Assembly (NCBI GenBank): GCA_963555705.1
Contig: OY743176.1
Coordinates: 37,742,497-37,806,496 of the forward strand
From: Ligustrum vulgare
Lineage: Eukaryota > Streptophyta > Magnoliopsida > Lamiales > Oleaceae
Reading direction: 5' to 3'
DNA length: 64,000 bases
Of this stretch, positions 52,145 through 62,990 are shown in pieces. The number at the start of each line of letters is the position of its first letter. The first letter of the stretch is position 1. Under the pieces are notes generated by a model. The model was given only the letters and a program-made list of their open reading frames with translations, made no database searches and was not told the DNA's origin. The position numbers were made by a program, and so were the translations under genes.

Positions 52145-54109
52145 TGTAACACCCCAAGTTTAAAATTCTAGATGTTTTAACTTCCTTTCACTTTATATGC
52201 AGAAAATAATAAATTTAAATACTCAAATTTTCTTTTTTTTTTCTATCATAAGATTCTAAAGAAATTTCGGCAGAGTCTCTACTACAAATTGAATTTAACC
52301 AATCTGTGGATGGACATCATAGCCAACCTCACAATTTAAAACATCAATCACAACTCAAAAACATTCAACATTTCAAAACCATTTCAACATCAATCCCTAA
52401 ACTCCTCATCTATAACAAAATCTAAATTATAAACTTCAATTGAAGAAATATAAAATAAAGTAAGCATTTCTGGAAATACCATAACTTATTTAAACCAAAT
52501 CTAGCCAAAAACACTTAAAGAATATACTAATAAAAGAATAACGAAATGAAAAACTTATAAAAATCCTTAATTCAGTTTTTTTAAAATAGAATAAACTACG
52601 AGTACTGTCAGAGTCAGTCACCAAGTACTCTCCTCAGATCGCCTAGCTTTCATCACCTAAAATGTTGGGGAGGGATTGGGGCTCAGTAAAGCTCTTAGTA
52701 AGTAAACTTTATGCACGTGGTTGCTCATGACACGTAAAGCTTTAAACACTTTGAAATATGTATCCCCATTTATTTTAACTTTTAAAAACATTCAAATTTT
52801 CGCTCAAACTTCAAAACTTTTAATTCATTTCCATCGTGAGCTCACTTGATGCACCTTCTAGTCAATCAGATAACATTAGACAATTCTTATTTGGAACCAG
52901 ATCACATGTACCGGAAAAATCGCAGAGTGGTTAATATTCAATCCACAGCAAAGCGACTCATTACTTTCGAGTACGTCGGTCCCCCGTGCCCCATTTCCCA
53001 CTAATATCTTTCATGATATAGAACTACACCCATTCTTTTTTAAAAACTTAGGATACACAACTTTTGAACAAACTTACACTTTTACACATTTTTTTTTTTC
53101 ATTTAAAAATATCTGACTTCCAAATTCAATGCCAAGCATGCTTGATGAGCAATGACTGATGACGTGCATGCTTAAACATTTCCTTAAATACACATACTTG
53201 CATATCATAAATCAAAAGCATCAAAATTAGGTAATTAACACGAAGGTCACTTAAGCACATTAATTCCACATTAACTTTCAACTTTGATGAAAATATGGGA
53301 AGTTTACTTACATAAAGTCCTTAGTGGCTACTTTATTTAAATAATAGGTGGAAGTCTAGGTTGCCCAAAAAGTCAATGTACCAATTCTCCCAATTATTTC
53401 ATTTCATCAACAAAATATAACTTTTTGTTCAAAAACACATTCAATATTCCTTTTAATACTAACAAAACTCCTAACCAAGGTGAAAACCTCAACGTGAATT
53501 ATAATTTGACCCAAACGTGTCCTAATCGATGTCTAACACATATATTATCATATTCGAGACAAACAATCAATTTCAATGCACATTAGAAAGTCCTCTTATC
53601 TTTCAATTCAAGACCTAACTTTAAAAATTTTCTCCCTCAAAATTCTAATAAGCTAACAAATCTTAATATCACCATATATTCAAACTTTACCTAAACAGTT
53701 AACTAAACTACAATTTTCATAAATTTTGAAAAATCTGAAATTAATCTTCAAAAACTAGAATTCTGAAATTTACTTATATAAACACACACATAAATCATTG
53801 ACCAGAGCTAAATTAATAGTTAAAATTCGAAATCTCAACAAAATTCAAATCTAAAAATGTAATAATTCACACACATATACATCAATACACATACTATTCC
53901 ATATTTATATAGACGTGTGTATCACGATGTGTGTGTGTGTGTGTAACTGTGTGCAATGTGTGTGCTTGTGTGTGTGTGTGTGTGTGTGCGCGCGCCCGCG
54001 CGAATGCATGTGTGTTTTGTGCATGGGTGAAGATGGGAAGAGGAGAGTGCCTTACCGGTGGTGGCGATCGGGGGAGGATGGTCGAGAGGAGAAGTCGAGA
54101 GAGCCGAGA

Positions 54110-54191
<82 letters not shown>

Positions 54192-54573
54192 TCGGGTGTG
54201 AGGTTATATCAAGTTAGGTTAAAATATAAACTTTTGTAATTTGTAAACCAATCTCCCAACTATCATAAACTATTAATTTAAGTCCACAATCCTCAAATAA
54301 AGTTCAAAGTGCCACTAAACGTTTCTCAACTTCTATTTAATGCAATTAGGCAACTTACTACTCAATTAAAAAAGAATTTTCAAGTAACAATTAAAATAAA
54401 CAATTAGACATGGAACACGTAAACAATTTATAAACTTCTTAATTGGCACATTGGTCAAGACGGCGTCCAAGTCCTTTCACTGCAAAATAATTCAAATTAT
54501 AGGCAATAATATTTTTAATTAAACTACTTAAAATAACATTAACAGAATAATTACATAGAATTATTCTGAAAAG
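52145..54573 (-). repeat. Tekay-type 3' LTR, about 2.4 kb, with microsatellites
   Basis: From TGTAACACCCCAAG to about 54573 (...GAAAAGTGCA; right edge approximate), on the minus strand since a pol end lies to its right. It contains (GT)n, a CG-rich step and (GA)n at 53927-54188. The first 1.46 kb duplicates 44716-46149. There is a 28-bp extra piece near 53325 relative to that copy. Confidence 0.6.
53927..54188. repeat. Compound microsatellite (GT)n, CG step, (GA)n
   Basis: GT-rich 53927-53988, then GCGCGCGCCCGCGCG (53987-54002), unique bases, then an almost pure GA tract 54113-54188 (about 38 units). It gives rise to spurious long frames (poly Cys/Val and poly Glu/Arg) that are not genes. 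Confidence 0.9.
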
Positions 54574-54809
54574 TGCAATTCCTTACCACCTAAAAGAAAT
54601 TTTTCTAAAACAGTGTGGATACTTGACAGGAATTTCATCCTCGCGTTCTCAAGTAGCCTCTTCTACTACATGATTCCTCCAAAGAACTTTAACTAGAGTT
54701 ATCTTCTTTCTCCTAAGTTCTTTATTTGCATTCATTAGGATTCTCACTGATGATTCCTCATAAGTCAGATCCTCACGAAGATCCAATGACTCATAGCTGA
54801 GAATATGAG
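54574..54809 (-). pseudogene. pol: Tekay-type pol C-terminus with chromodomain
   Basis: Minus-strand translation: HILSYESLDLREDLTYEESS, VRILMNANKELRRKKI, then TLVKVLWRNHVVEEAT-stop-EREDE, the chromodomain with a TGA at its Trp codon. It matches the T element end ([20 protein letters not shown]). Upstream pol is cut by the D LTR at 54810. Confidence 0.8.
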
Positions 54810-55480
54810 TGATACGAATCGTAGTGGGCTTGACGGAAAGAACTACAAATCAAGCCAAACAAAGCTTCCAGCAGGTTCGAAGAGCTTCAAAGATCAAACA
54901 AAAGCATCGTCAAAGATGGTACAACTGACGTGGGATGAGAATCGAGATCAAAATCTAGAAGTTGGAGTTTCGAACCACGCGACCGCGTGGTATAAAATTT
55001 AGGGCGATCGCGACATGCACTTAAAAAGTGACCCCGAGAGCTTTTTGACCTAGCCACGCAATCGCCACCATGATACCTGCGCGATCTCGTGGGTATAAAT
55101 ATTAGGGTTTTTCACATTTTAGGTTAAATTCTGTCTTTACTTATTTTAGGGTTTATTATGGGCTTTTATTGCGGCTAGGGCTTCTTTAATTCCGTTTTGC
55201 TTATTTATATTGATTTTCTTTCATTGTAACATTCAGACTTTTGATTAATGAAAATTGTGATGAGTTATTTCTCTCCCAAATATTGTTCTGAACATTCCTT
55301 GTGGCGTTCACCCCTTTGTGTTTCTTATCTTCGCATCGTAACAGGTTCGAATTTGATATACCCCTGGTTCTTGAGTCATGAGGTCGGGGTTGCATTGTTA
55401 CCGTCCGCGCCAGCCTGAATTCGGAACTTTCCCAGCCTTATTCCGCGTGTTCGTTGTGACCCCCTCCCGGAATCACATCA
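54810..55480 (+). repeat. Hybrid D/C LTR with GCGATCGC array (671 bp)
   Basis: Starts TGATACGAATCG (D) and ends CCCGGAATCACATCA (C), followed by primer site GTTGGTATCAAAGCTGG (55481-55497). Palindrome cores GCGACCGC 54979, GCGATCGC 55004, GCAATCGC 55058, GCGATCTC 55081 (25 and 23 bp within pairs). The hairpin modules are largely deleted (55285-55320). Confidence 0.82.
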
Positions 55481-55497
55481 GTTGGTATCAAAGCTGG

Positions 55498-56233
55498 ACT
55501 CTGGATTCAGGTTTTATTTTTTTATCTATCCAGTTTGATTTTGTGTTTTTATCAGAGTCTACACAAAATCATCCATATCTTGTTCTCCGTGTCAGTAAAA
55601 ATTTTCCATTATTTGATCCATTCAAAAATCAATCAAAAATTCAATCTTGTTTATTTTATTCGATTCTTGTCAAATCCTGTCCCGTTTGTTTTGTCGTGTT
55701 TGTTGTCGAATTTCAGATTTAAAAAAAAAAATTCTAATTTTTTTAATTTTTTTTTATTTAATTCGAAATTTCGTCCATTATTCAAAAAAAAAAGTAGAAG
55801 TATTCCGAAATTCAAGGACCACTTCCTTGAGTTTCATAACTCCTTGTTATCGAATCTTTCCATTCCATTCCACATCCAACTCCACAATGTCTAAATTCAG
55901 GGAAAAACCTCAAACAATTCCTAGAGTTAGGAGGGAGAATAGGATTGATCATAAACCTAGAGTTGGAATTTGGGATGAGCTGAAAGTATTGGAAGATGGT
56001 GCTTCAAAAATAGGAGATGGTCTCTCGGAAATGAGGGATGAATTTGATGAGGTGAGAATGATATTAAAGCAATTAAAGGAGGAGATGATTGAAAGAGAGA
56101 AAGGGAAAAATTAGCCAAGTTGCAACGGGAGAGTGAAAGAGAAGATGAAGCAAAATTGCCAAAGGGGAATGAAAATGAGATTGGAGGGGATTTAAAATCG
56201 GAGTCTCAGGATATGGATGTTGAAAAGCCTTTG
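55498..56233 (+). pseudogene. Family C leader and truncated ORF
   Basis: Leader to 55886; ORF from ATG 55887: MSKFREKPQTIPRVRRENRI, VLEDGASKIGDGLSEMRDEF, VRMILKQLKEEMIEREK, a stop at 56112-56114 after a frameshift, then further coil codons to 56233. Clearly the same protein as 46633-47528 but noticeably diverged after the coil. Cut by a family A LTR at 56234. Confidence 0.78.
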
Positions 56234-56423
56234 TGATGTGATCCGTTATGGGGATCACCAAGAACACGCGGAATTAAACGCCGGAAAGCTCTAAAATCCA
56301 AGATAGTAGACGGTAACAATGCAACCCCGACCTCACGACGCAAGAACTATGGGTATATTAAACCCAAAACCCGTTACGATGCGGAGATAAGAACCACAAA
56401 GGGGGAACGCCACAAAGGTTGTC
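56234..56423 (-). repeat. Family A LTR, split by the T element
   Basis: TGATGTGATCCGTTATGG to CCACAAAGGTTGTC; in intact copies the next bases are AAATCCTTTG. The T element inserted here. TTGTC (56419-56423) should be its TSD; the partner lies beyond the window. Confidence 0.85.
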
Positions 56424-57797
56424 TGTAACGACCCAAAATTTTATAGAACTTGACCGGTTGTGCAAGCTTTATTTCCTTTATAGTTTATAATTTTATAAAG
56501 GATCTTGTTAGTTAAAAAAATCGAAGCAAACCATATGAATGAAATTTTTATCATTCAAACTCAATTTAAAATATATCATTGAGACTAATATAATACCAAA
56601 CTCTATTTTAAAAGAAATCGGATCAGTTAGAGCATTTACGTATAGCATGTCCTACACTTGCCTGCTTGTAGAATTTGGAACAATTCACAAATTTGATTTA
56701 AATACTAGTCCTAATGAAAATACAATTGATAGAGACGGAACATTATTCTAATAATGTCTACTAGAATGCACCATCATTGTCAAAAGAACTAGGTGTCAGG
56801 CTAAAGTTTAAAATTTCCATAGGGGATAGATACGTACCAATTCATGAAGTTGGTCAAAACAATAAATGCGTAAATATCATACGTTCATGTAGAACAACGT
56901 AGAAAATATTCTTAAATCCAAAATCAGAAACGGAAAAATAGAAATATCCGTAAATTAACAAAATGAAATACTACTAGTAATAAAGTTATTTAATAAAAAT
57001 TACTCCAGATTTAATTATTGAAATCCTTAGATCCTGGCATCTCGACACCACTGCATCAACCTCCAATCAACGATTCGTTCTAATCTGTAAAATAGTAGGG
57101 GTGAGTATATGGAATACTCAGTAGGACACGAAAATTATGGTGCTATCCCGAATAAAATATCAAACGTATGTGCCAAGAATATCATACCGTCATCATATCT
57201 TTAGAAAACCGGTAAGAGCTCAATCATATCATACACGTGAAGGAAGAGTGGTGATACTTGAATAGGATTGTGTAAAATATCCTCACGTCTCTATCATCAT
57301 GAAATATGAAATATCTTATAAAATATACTTGATGGGACACATCATCATGAAATGTGAAATATCTTATAAAATATACTTGATGGGACACATCATCATGAAA
57401 GGAAGAGACCATTTCTATCCTACCTATCTAATCTAAAACCACTAAAATCCAAGAAACCTCATATTCTCTCTAAAATCTCAACGGCCATAACTTAACCATT
57501 ATAACTCAAACACAAATAGTAAAATAACATTTATTGATAACTTCCTTAATCTTAAATAAATTAGGCTTCATTAATCCGAATCAAACTTTCTCGAGCCTAT
57601 CATACATGATTAATTACAAGCTATCCAACGAGCCCAATATTGATATATTTATCAATATCTCATAAAAACTTATATATATATGGGGTAAATTGAAAGAAAT
57701 TTTGTATATTTACCACTTAGCCCCTAACCTTCAAAGCATGTATAATAGCATATAAAGAAAATAAATTTTGCTTTATGAAAATATTTGGGACCTCACA
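56424..57797 (-). repeat. T element 3' LTR (about 1374 bp)
   Basis: TGTAACGACCC...GACCTCACA on the plus strand. It diverges from the 5' LTR after ATCATATCAT (57230), where a rearrangement or deletion lies. It contains a 48-bp tandem repeat (57293-57400, just over two copies). No gene. Confidence 0.88.
57293..57400. repeat. 48-bp tandem repeat in the T LTR
   Basis: Unit begins ATCATCATGAAATATGAAAT at 57293 and again at 57341; a partial third copy starts at 57389. One base differs between the full copies (ATATG/ATGTG). Not visible in the part of the 5' LTR inside the window. Confidence 0.85.
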
Positions 57798-57815
57798 ATC
57801 TCCCTTACTTAAAAT
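57798..57815 (-). promoter_or_regulatory. T element polypurine tract
   Basis: On the minus strand AAGTAAGGGAGAT directly precedes the 3' LTR start TGTGAGGTCCC. Position and purine content fit the plus-strand primer of reverse transcription. Confidence 0.7.
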
Positions 57816-57841
57816 ATTTTCGTCCTCGAAAATTACCTTGG

Positions 57842-60220
57842 TTAAACAAAGAGTTCCGGATGCTGGGATTTAAGCTCATCTTCCTTCTCCCAAGTAGCTT
57901 CGTCGACACCATGATTACTCCATTGAACTTTGACCAATGGAATCTCTCTATTCCTCAAAATGTGCACCTTTCTATCTAAGATCTTTGTTGGAGCTTCATC
58001 ATATGACAAGTCCTTTTGTACATCCAATGTCTGATAACTCACTACATGATTAGGATCATGAACGTACTTTCTGAGCATCGAAACATGGAATACATTATGC
58101 ACTGCAGCAAATTCTGGTGGTAAGGCAAGTCGATAAGCCAAACCACCAATCCTTTCAAGAAGTTCGAAAGGACCAATGAACCGCGGTCTCAACTTCCCTT
58201 TCTGTCCAAATCTCAAAACACCCTTCATTGGTGCAACTTTCAAGAAGACTTTGTCCCCCACTTGAAACTTCAATTCCTTTCTTCTACCATCTACGTAACT
58301 CTTCTGTCGATCTTGTGCTGTCTTTATTCTTGCTCTAATTTTATCAACTGCCTCTACTGTTTGTTCAATGATTTCTGGACCCAAAACTCTTTTCTCTCCA
58401 ACCTCATCCCAATGGACAGGAGATTTGCACTTTCTACCATAAAGGGCTTCATATGGGGCCATACCTATAGTGGCCTGAAAGCTATTATTGTAAGCGAACT
58501 CCACTAACGGTAGATATGTCTCCCAATTACCTCCAAGATCCAAAACACATGACCTCAACATGTCTTCTAGAATCTGAATGGTTCTTTCTGACTGTCCATC
58601 CGTCTGAGGATGATAAGCCGTGCTAAACTTCAATTTCGTTCCCATAGCGCCTTGCAAACTCCTCCAAAATTTTGATGTGAATCTTGGATCCCTATCAGAA
58701 ATAATGGTAACTGGAACTCCATGTAATCTGACTATCTCTCTGACGTATAACTGTGCGAGCTGTTCCATACTGAAATTGATTTTGATTGGTAGAAAATGGG
58801 CTGACTTTGTCAAACGGTCAACCACTACCCAAATAGCATTGTGACCTCTAACTGATCTTGGAAATCCAATCACAAAGTCCATCGCTATGTGTTCCCATTT
58901 CCATTCTGGAATATCCAACGGTTTCAAAAGCCCTGATGGCCTTTGATGTTCTGCCTTGACCTGCTGACAGACAAGACATTTTTCTACAAACAAACCAATC
59001 CCTCTCTTCATGTTCCTCCACCAGAATGTATCTCGTAGATCTCGATACATTTTTGTACCTCCTGGATGTGCAGCATACGGAGCAGAATGAGCTTCTTCCA
59101 TTATCTCATTTCTTATATTTTCATCCTTAGGTACACACAACCTTCCTTTAAAAGTCAGTGCATTATCTGCAGATATTTCAAATCCACTTCGTTTTCCTGT
59201 ACCAACCTCAGTCTTAATCTTTTGCAAAAAAAGGTCCATATTCTGTGCTTCCTTGATTCGATCCCTCAGTGTGGGTCGAATCATTAAAGATTCTATTCTT
59301 GCTGAAGTCTGTGTCGGTGGTATGATGACTTCTAACCTCAATTTCTCAAAGTCTTCTATCAAGTGTTCCTGTACTGTGGGTAAAACAGCTAAATGTGATC
59401 CTGTCTTCCTGCTTAAGGCATCTGCAACTACGTTAGCCTTACCCGGGTGGTAAAGGATTGTACAATCGTAATCCTTTACTAATTCCAACCACCTCCTTTG
59501 TCTCATATTCAATTCCTTCTGTGTGAAGAAATATTTGAGACTTTTATGGTCAGTGTAGATTTCACACTTCCCACCATAAAGATAATGACGCCATATTTTT
59601 AAAGCGTGAACTACAACTGCAAGCTCTAAGTCATGCGTTGGATAGTTCTGTTCATACTGCTTCAACTGTCTCGAGGCATATGCAATGACCTTTCCATGTT
59701 GCATCAACACACAACCTAAGCCCTGTTTAGAAGCATCACTATAAATGACAAACCCATCTGAACCTTCAGGTACTGTCAAAACAGGAGCTGAGACCAATCT
59801 CTGCTTAAGTTCCTGAAAACATTTTTCACATTTTTCTGTCCATTGGAACTTCACACCCTTTCTAGTCAACTGAGTCATCGGTCCTGAAATCTTTGAGAAA
59901 CCCTCAATAAATCTCCTATAATAGCCAGCCAGTCCCAAGAAACTACGAACTTCGCCTACACTGGTTGGTCTAGGCCAATATGTTACTGCTTCTACTTTAA
60001 CCGGATCTACTTCAATCCCGTGGGCCGTAACCACATGACCAAGAAAACCAACGCGATCAAGCCAAAATTCGCACTTCTTGAATTTCGCATATAATTTCTC
60101 CTTCCTTAAAGTTTCCAAAACTATACCGAGTTGTTTCTTGTGTTGCTCCTTATTCTTTGAGTACACAAGTATGTCGTCAATAAACACTATGACAAATTGG
60201 TCCAGGTACTGATGGAACAC
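57842..60220 (-). CDS. pol: T element pol: RT end, RNase H, integrase, chromodomain
   Basis: 792 residues. RT catalytic box [10 protein letters not shown] at residues 13-22. RNase [50 protein letters not shown]. Integrase: zinc-binding [14 protein letters not shown]...EKCLVCQQ; core with [24 protein letters not shown] and [12 protein letters not shown] (D, D, E); [20 protein letters not shown]; chromodomain [20 protein letters not shown] ending PELFV. In intact relatives it is one polyprotein with the segment to its right; here a TGA separates them. The chromodomain is thought to guide integration to marked chromatin. Confidence 0.93.
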   Translation of the reverse strand: MFHQYLDQFVIVFIDDILVYSKNKEQHKKQLGIVLETLRKEKLYAKFKKCEFWLDRVGFLGHVVTAHGIEVDPVKVEAVTYWPRPTSVGEVRSFLGLAGYYRRFIEGFSKISGPMTQLTRKGVKFQWTEKCEKCFQELKQRLVSAPVLTVPEGSDGFVIYSDASKQGLGCVLMQHGKVIAYASRQLKQYEQNYPTHDLELAVVVHALKIWRHYLYGGKCEIYTDHKSLKYFFTQKELNMRQRRWLELVKDYDCTILYHPGKANVVADALSRKTGSHLAVLPTVQEHLIEDFEKLRLEVIIPPTQTSARIESLMIRPTLRDRIKEAQNMDLFLQKIKTEVGTGKRSGFEISADNALTFKGRLCVPKDENIRNEIMEEAHSAPYAAHPGGTKMYRDLRDTFWWRNMKRGIGLFVEKCLVCQQVKAEHQRPSGLLKPLDIPEWKWEHIAMDFVIGFPRSVRGHNAIWVVVDRLTKSAHFLPIKINFSMEQLAQLYVREIVRLHGVPVTIISDRDPRFTSKFWRSLQGAMGTKLKFSTAYHPQTDGQSERTIQILEDMLRSCVLDLGGNWETYLPLVEFAYNNSFQATIGMAPYEALYGRKCKSPVHWDEVGEKRVLGPEIIEQTVEAVDKIRARIKTAQDRQKSYVDGRRKELKFQVGDKVFLKVAPMKGVLRFGQKGKLRPRFIGPFELLERIGGLAYRLALPPEFAAVHNVFHVSMLRKYVHDPNHVVSYQTLDVQKDLSYDEAPTKILDRKVHILRNREIPLVKVQWSNHGVDEATWEKEDELKSQHPELFV

Positions 60221-61300
60221 TCAATTCATAAGGTCCATAAATACAGCTGGAGCATTGGTCAAACCAAAAGGCATGACGGTGAACTCATAGTGTCCATAAC
60301 GAGTCCTGAAAGCAGTCTTTAGTATGTCACTTGCCTTGATTTTCAATTGATGATACCCCGACCTCAAGTCAATCTTCGAAAACACTGTTGCACCTCTTAG
60401 CTGGTCGAATAAGTCTTCTATCCTTGGTAGCGGGTATCTATTTTTGATAGTCAAACGATTTAACTCTCGATAGTCAATGCACATTCTCATACTCCCATCT
60501 TTCTTCTTTACAAAAAGTACTGGAGCACCCCAAGGTGATACACTTGGTCGAATGAAACCCTTTTCCAACAACTCTTCCAATTGTAATTTTAATTCTTGAA
60601 GTTCTTTTGGTGCCATTCTGTATGGGGCCTTAGAGGCTGGTGCTGCTCCGGGAACCAAGTCAATAGTAAATTCCACCTGTCTATTTTGTGGAATGCCAGG
60701 GAGATCTTCCGGAAATACATCTGAGTAGTCCCGCACAATGTTAATATCATGTATGGTCATTTCTGAATGTTTAGACCCAATGACATTAACTAGGAATCCT
60801 TGACATGACTCCTTCCTCAACATTTTCTCTGCTTGTAAAGCCGATACAAGACGAGGTAGAGACTTATACTTTGTCCCAAAGAAACGAAATTCTTCCCCTC
60901 CAGGCTGCTGAAATAATACTTCTTTCTCACGACATCGGATGGTTGCATGATTTTGTCCCAACCAGTCCATGCCTAATATAACATCAAAGTCCTTCATCTC
61001 CAAAAGATATAAATCAGCCTCTAATATTTTCCCGTCAATCTCTATTTTCAAAGCTTTAGTCATCTGATTTGTGCAAAGGGTTATTCCTGAGGGGATACTA
61101 ACCTCTAATTCAATACCCGTTTCAGCACAAGTAAAGTTAGACCTAGCGACGAAGGATGCAGATATAAAAGAATTTGTAGCCCCAGAGTCAAAAAGTACAT
61201 AAGCAGGTACATCAGATAATAATAGCATGCCTGTGTTCATAACTATAGAATTAGACTTGGGGAAATTAACGCCATTTAAAGAACATAAATAGGTACTCAA
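60218..61300 (-). CDS. pol: T element pol: protease and RT start, ended by TGA
   Basis: 359 residues. Protease active site [13 protein letters not shown] at about residue 35; [17 protein letters not shown] fingers/palm [97 protein letters not shown]. It ends in a TGA where related proteins have Arg (CGA), a CpG-to-TpG change typical of methylated DNA; pol continues in the same frame at 60217. The N-terminus overlaps the gag end (61266-61300) in another frame. Confidence 0.92.
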
Positions 61301-62318
61301 TTAAAATACCTGCTATTACGTTCGGATCCTGTTCTGCCTCATGTTGATTTAGTGCAAAAACTCGGGCCTTTCCTTTCTTGTTATTATCCTGATCTTCATC
61401 CCTCTTCTTCGGAGGCTCCATACAGTTAATCGCAATGTGTCCCGGTTTACCACACCGAAAACAAATGTTTTTCCCAAATAAACATTCACCCTTGTGGAGT
61501 TTATCACACTTAGGACAAGGTGTAATATTCCCACTCATCCCACCAGTATGAACTCCTGTGTTGGGTCTTTTGTTTTGCCAATTACGTTTATCCCTGCCGT
61601 GGTTGTTCCACTTTCTTTTTCCTCCCGATTCCTTGCTCTGTTGGGCATACTGTTCGAATGTAGTCCTCTGATATGAAATAGCATGGGCCCTTTCCAACAT
61701 TTCACGATATGAAGTAAAACGATGGGACATGATGATCATGCCAATCTCCGGGCGTAATCCATTTTCAAACCTCCTGATCTTCTTAACTTCTGTGTCCACC
61801 AGGTGCGGAGCATACCTTGAGAGCTGATCAAACTGCCTCTCGTAATCAGTAAGCGACATGTTTCCTTGCCTGAGTTGCAAAAATTCCGATTCTTTGAAGT
61901 CCCTCAGGGCCTGAGGAAAATATTTTGACAGCACGTCATCCTTAAACTGCTCCCAAGTCAAGTTACGTTGTTCCTGTTCAGTCCTAGTACGCGAGACAGA
62001 CTCCCACCAGTGACTAGTTGCTCCAACAAACATGAATTCTGCGCATAATACCTTCTGTGCATCCGAACAAGCAATGTGTCGAAATATGCGCTCCAGGCTC
62101 CTTATCCACTCCTCAACAACCAATGGATCAGAACCACCGTCAAAAGTAGGGGGCTTGTACCTTCGAAACTGCTCAACCACTGAGACAACTCCAGGAACAG
62201 TCTGAGGTGCATTCTGTTGGGGCGGTGGATTTTGTGGTGGTGGTGGATTCTGCCTACTCAACTCTTGTACCGCTTGCAATAAATCACGCATCAAATTCGT
62301 GTGGGTAGGGGGAGCCAT
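61266..62318 (-). CDS. gag: T element gag
   Basis: 350 residues from [20 protein letters not shown]. Gln/Pro-rich segment (residues 20-45), gag core [51 protein letters not shown], then a basic stretch and zinc knuckle [14 protein letters not shown] (CX2CX4HX4C) preceded by [12 protein letters not shown]. The last residues ([13 protein letters not shown]) are out of the gag-pol frame: pol probably begins in the frame now labelled 60218-61300, so a short insertion or indel near 61290 has broken a gag-pol fusion. ATG 62316-62318 is the first Met after a stop-rich leader. Confidence 0.92.
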   Translation of the reverse strand: MAPPTHTNLMRDLLQAVQELSRQNPPPPQNPPPQQNAPQTVPGVVSVVEQFRRYKPPTFDGGSDPLVVEEWIRSLERIFRHIACSDAQKVLCAEFMFVGATSHWWESVSRTRTEQEQRNLTWEQFKDDVLSKYFPQALRDFKESEFLQLRQGNMSLTDYERQFDQLSRYAPHLVDTEVKKIRRFENGLRPEIGMIIMSHRFTSYREMLERAHAISYQRTTFEQYAQQSKESGGKRKWNNHGRDKRNWQNKRPNTGVHTGGMSGNITPCPKCDKLHKGECLFGKNICFRCGKPGHIAINCMEPPKKRDEDQDNNKKGKARVFALNQHEAEQDPNVIAGILIEYLFMFFKWR

Positions 62319-62990
62319 TTCCTAGAATTTAATATCAAGTAGCTCATCATATCGAAACCTAATATGTTATGCTTACACTCTTATAATTATGTCACATCCT
62401 ATTTCCTGCTTGCCTATACACCTATTTAAAATCATGGATAACATGCTTCACTTGAAATATAAGACTTAAACGTGTAGATAAAACTTACATATCATATAAT
62501 TTAGGCAATAAGAAAACTTTCAAAAATTTGAGCAATAGGTTGAACTAAACATATCTTTTCTTACCCCTTTACGTACCTTATGATCGTCGAATGATGGTCG
62601 ATTGGTGGTCGTTGAGTGCCAAGGATCATATATTTATCTTACTCCTCTATTCTTCCAAAATATATAATGCATATGTATAACATCACATATTAAATATCCT
62701 TCAATTTGAAGAATAAAATTGCATTTCTAATTCACACTTCAGTTTCACATATAATCAAATAAAATTTAATCGAAACCCATAACATACAATATTCACTTAT
62801 TTAAGGTAAATAAAAAAAAATTAATGCATAAACCATTAAAATCAAATTGTGAATTTTTTTTTTTTTTTTTAAATCTACTGTTCACGACGTGAACAGTGAC
62901 ACGTACTGTTCACCGTGAACAGTGACGTAACTTTTTTTTTTTTTTGGCATAGGTCTACAGAAAAATTAACCTTGTGCTCTGATACCAAAC
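62319..62990 (-). other. T element leader, paired palindromes, primer site
   Basis: AT-rich leader without a gene. Near the LTR are two palindromes: CTGTTCACGACGTGAACAG (62878-62896) and CTGTTCACCGTGAACAG (62906-62922), centres 27 bp apart, flanked by A/T runs. Primer site 62971-62987 (reverse complement TGGTATCAGAGCACAAG) has a perfect Met-tRNA core. The LTR begins at 62991. Confidence 0.85.

Noticed and set aside
53915..54239. Open frames rich in Cys/Val and Glu/Arg
   Set aside because: They are translations of the GT and GA microsatellites, not genes.
57842..60220. Endogenous pararetrovirus (caulimovirid) origin of the pol genes
   Set aside because: LTRs, integrase, chromodomain and TSDs are present; there is no movement protein or coat protein, so these are Ty3/gypsy retrotransposons.
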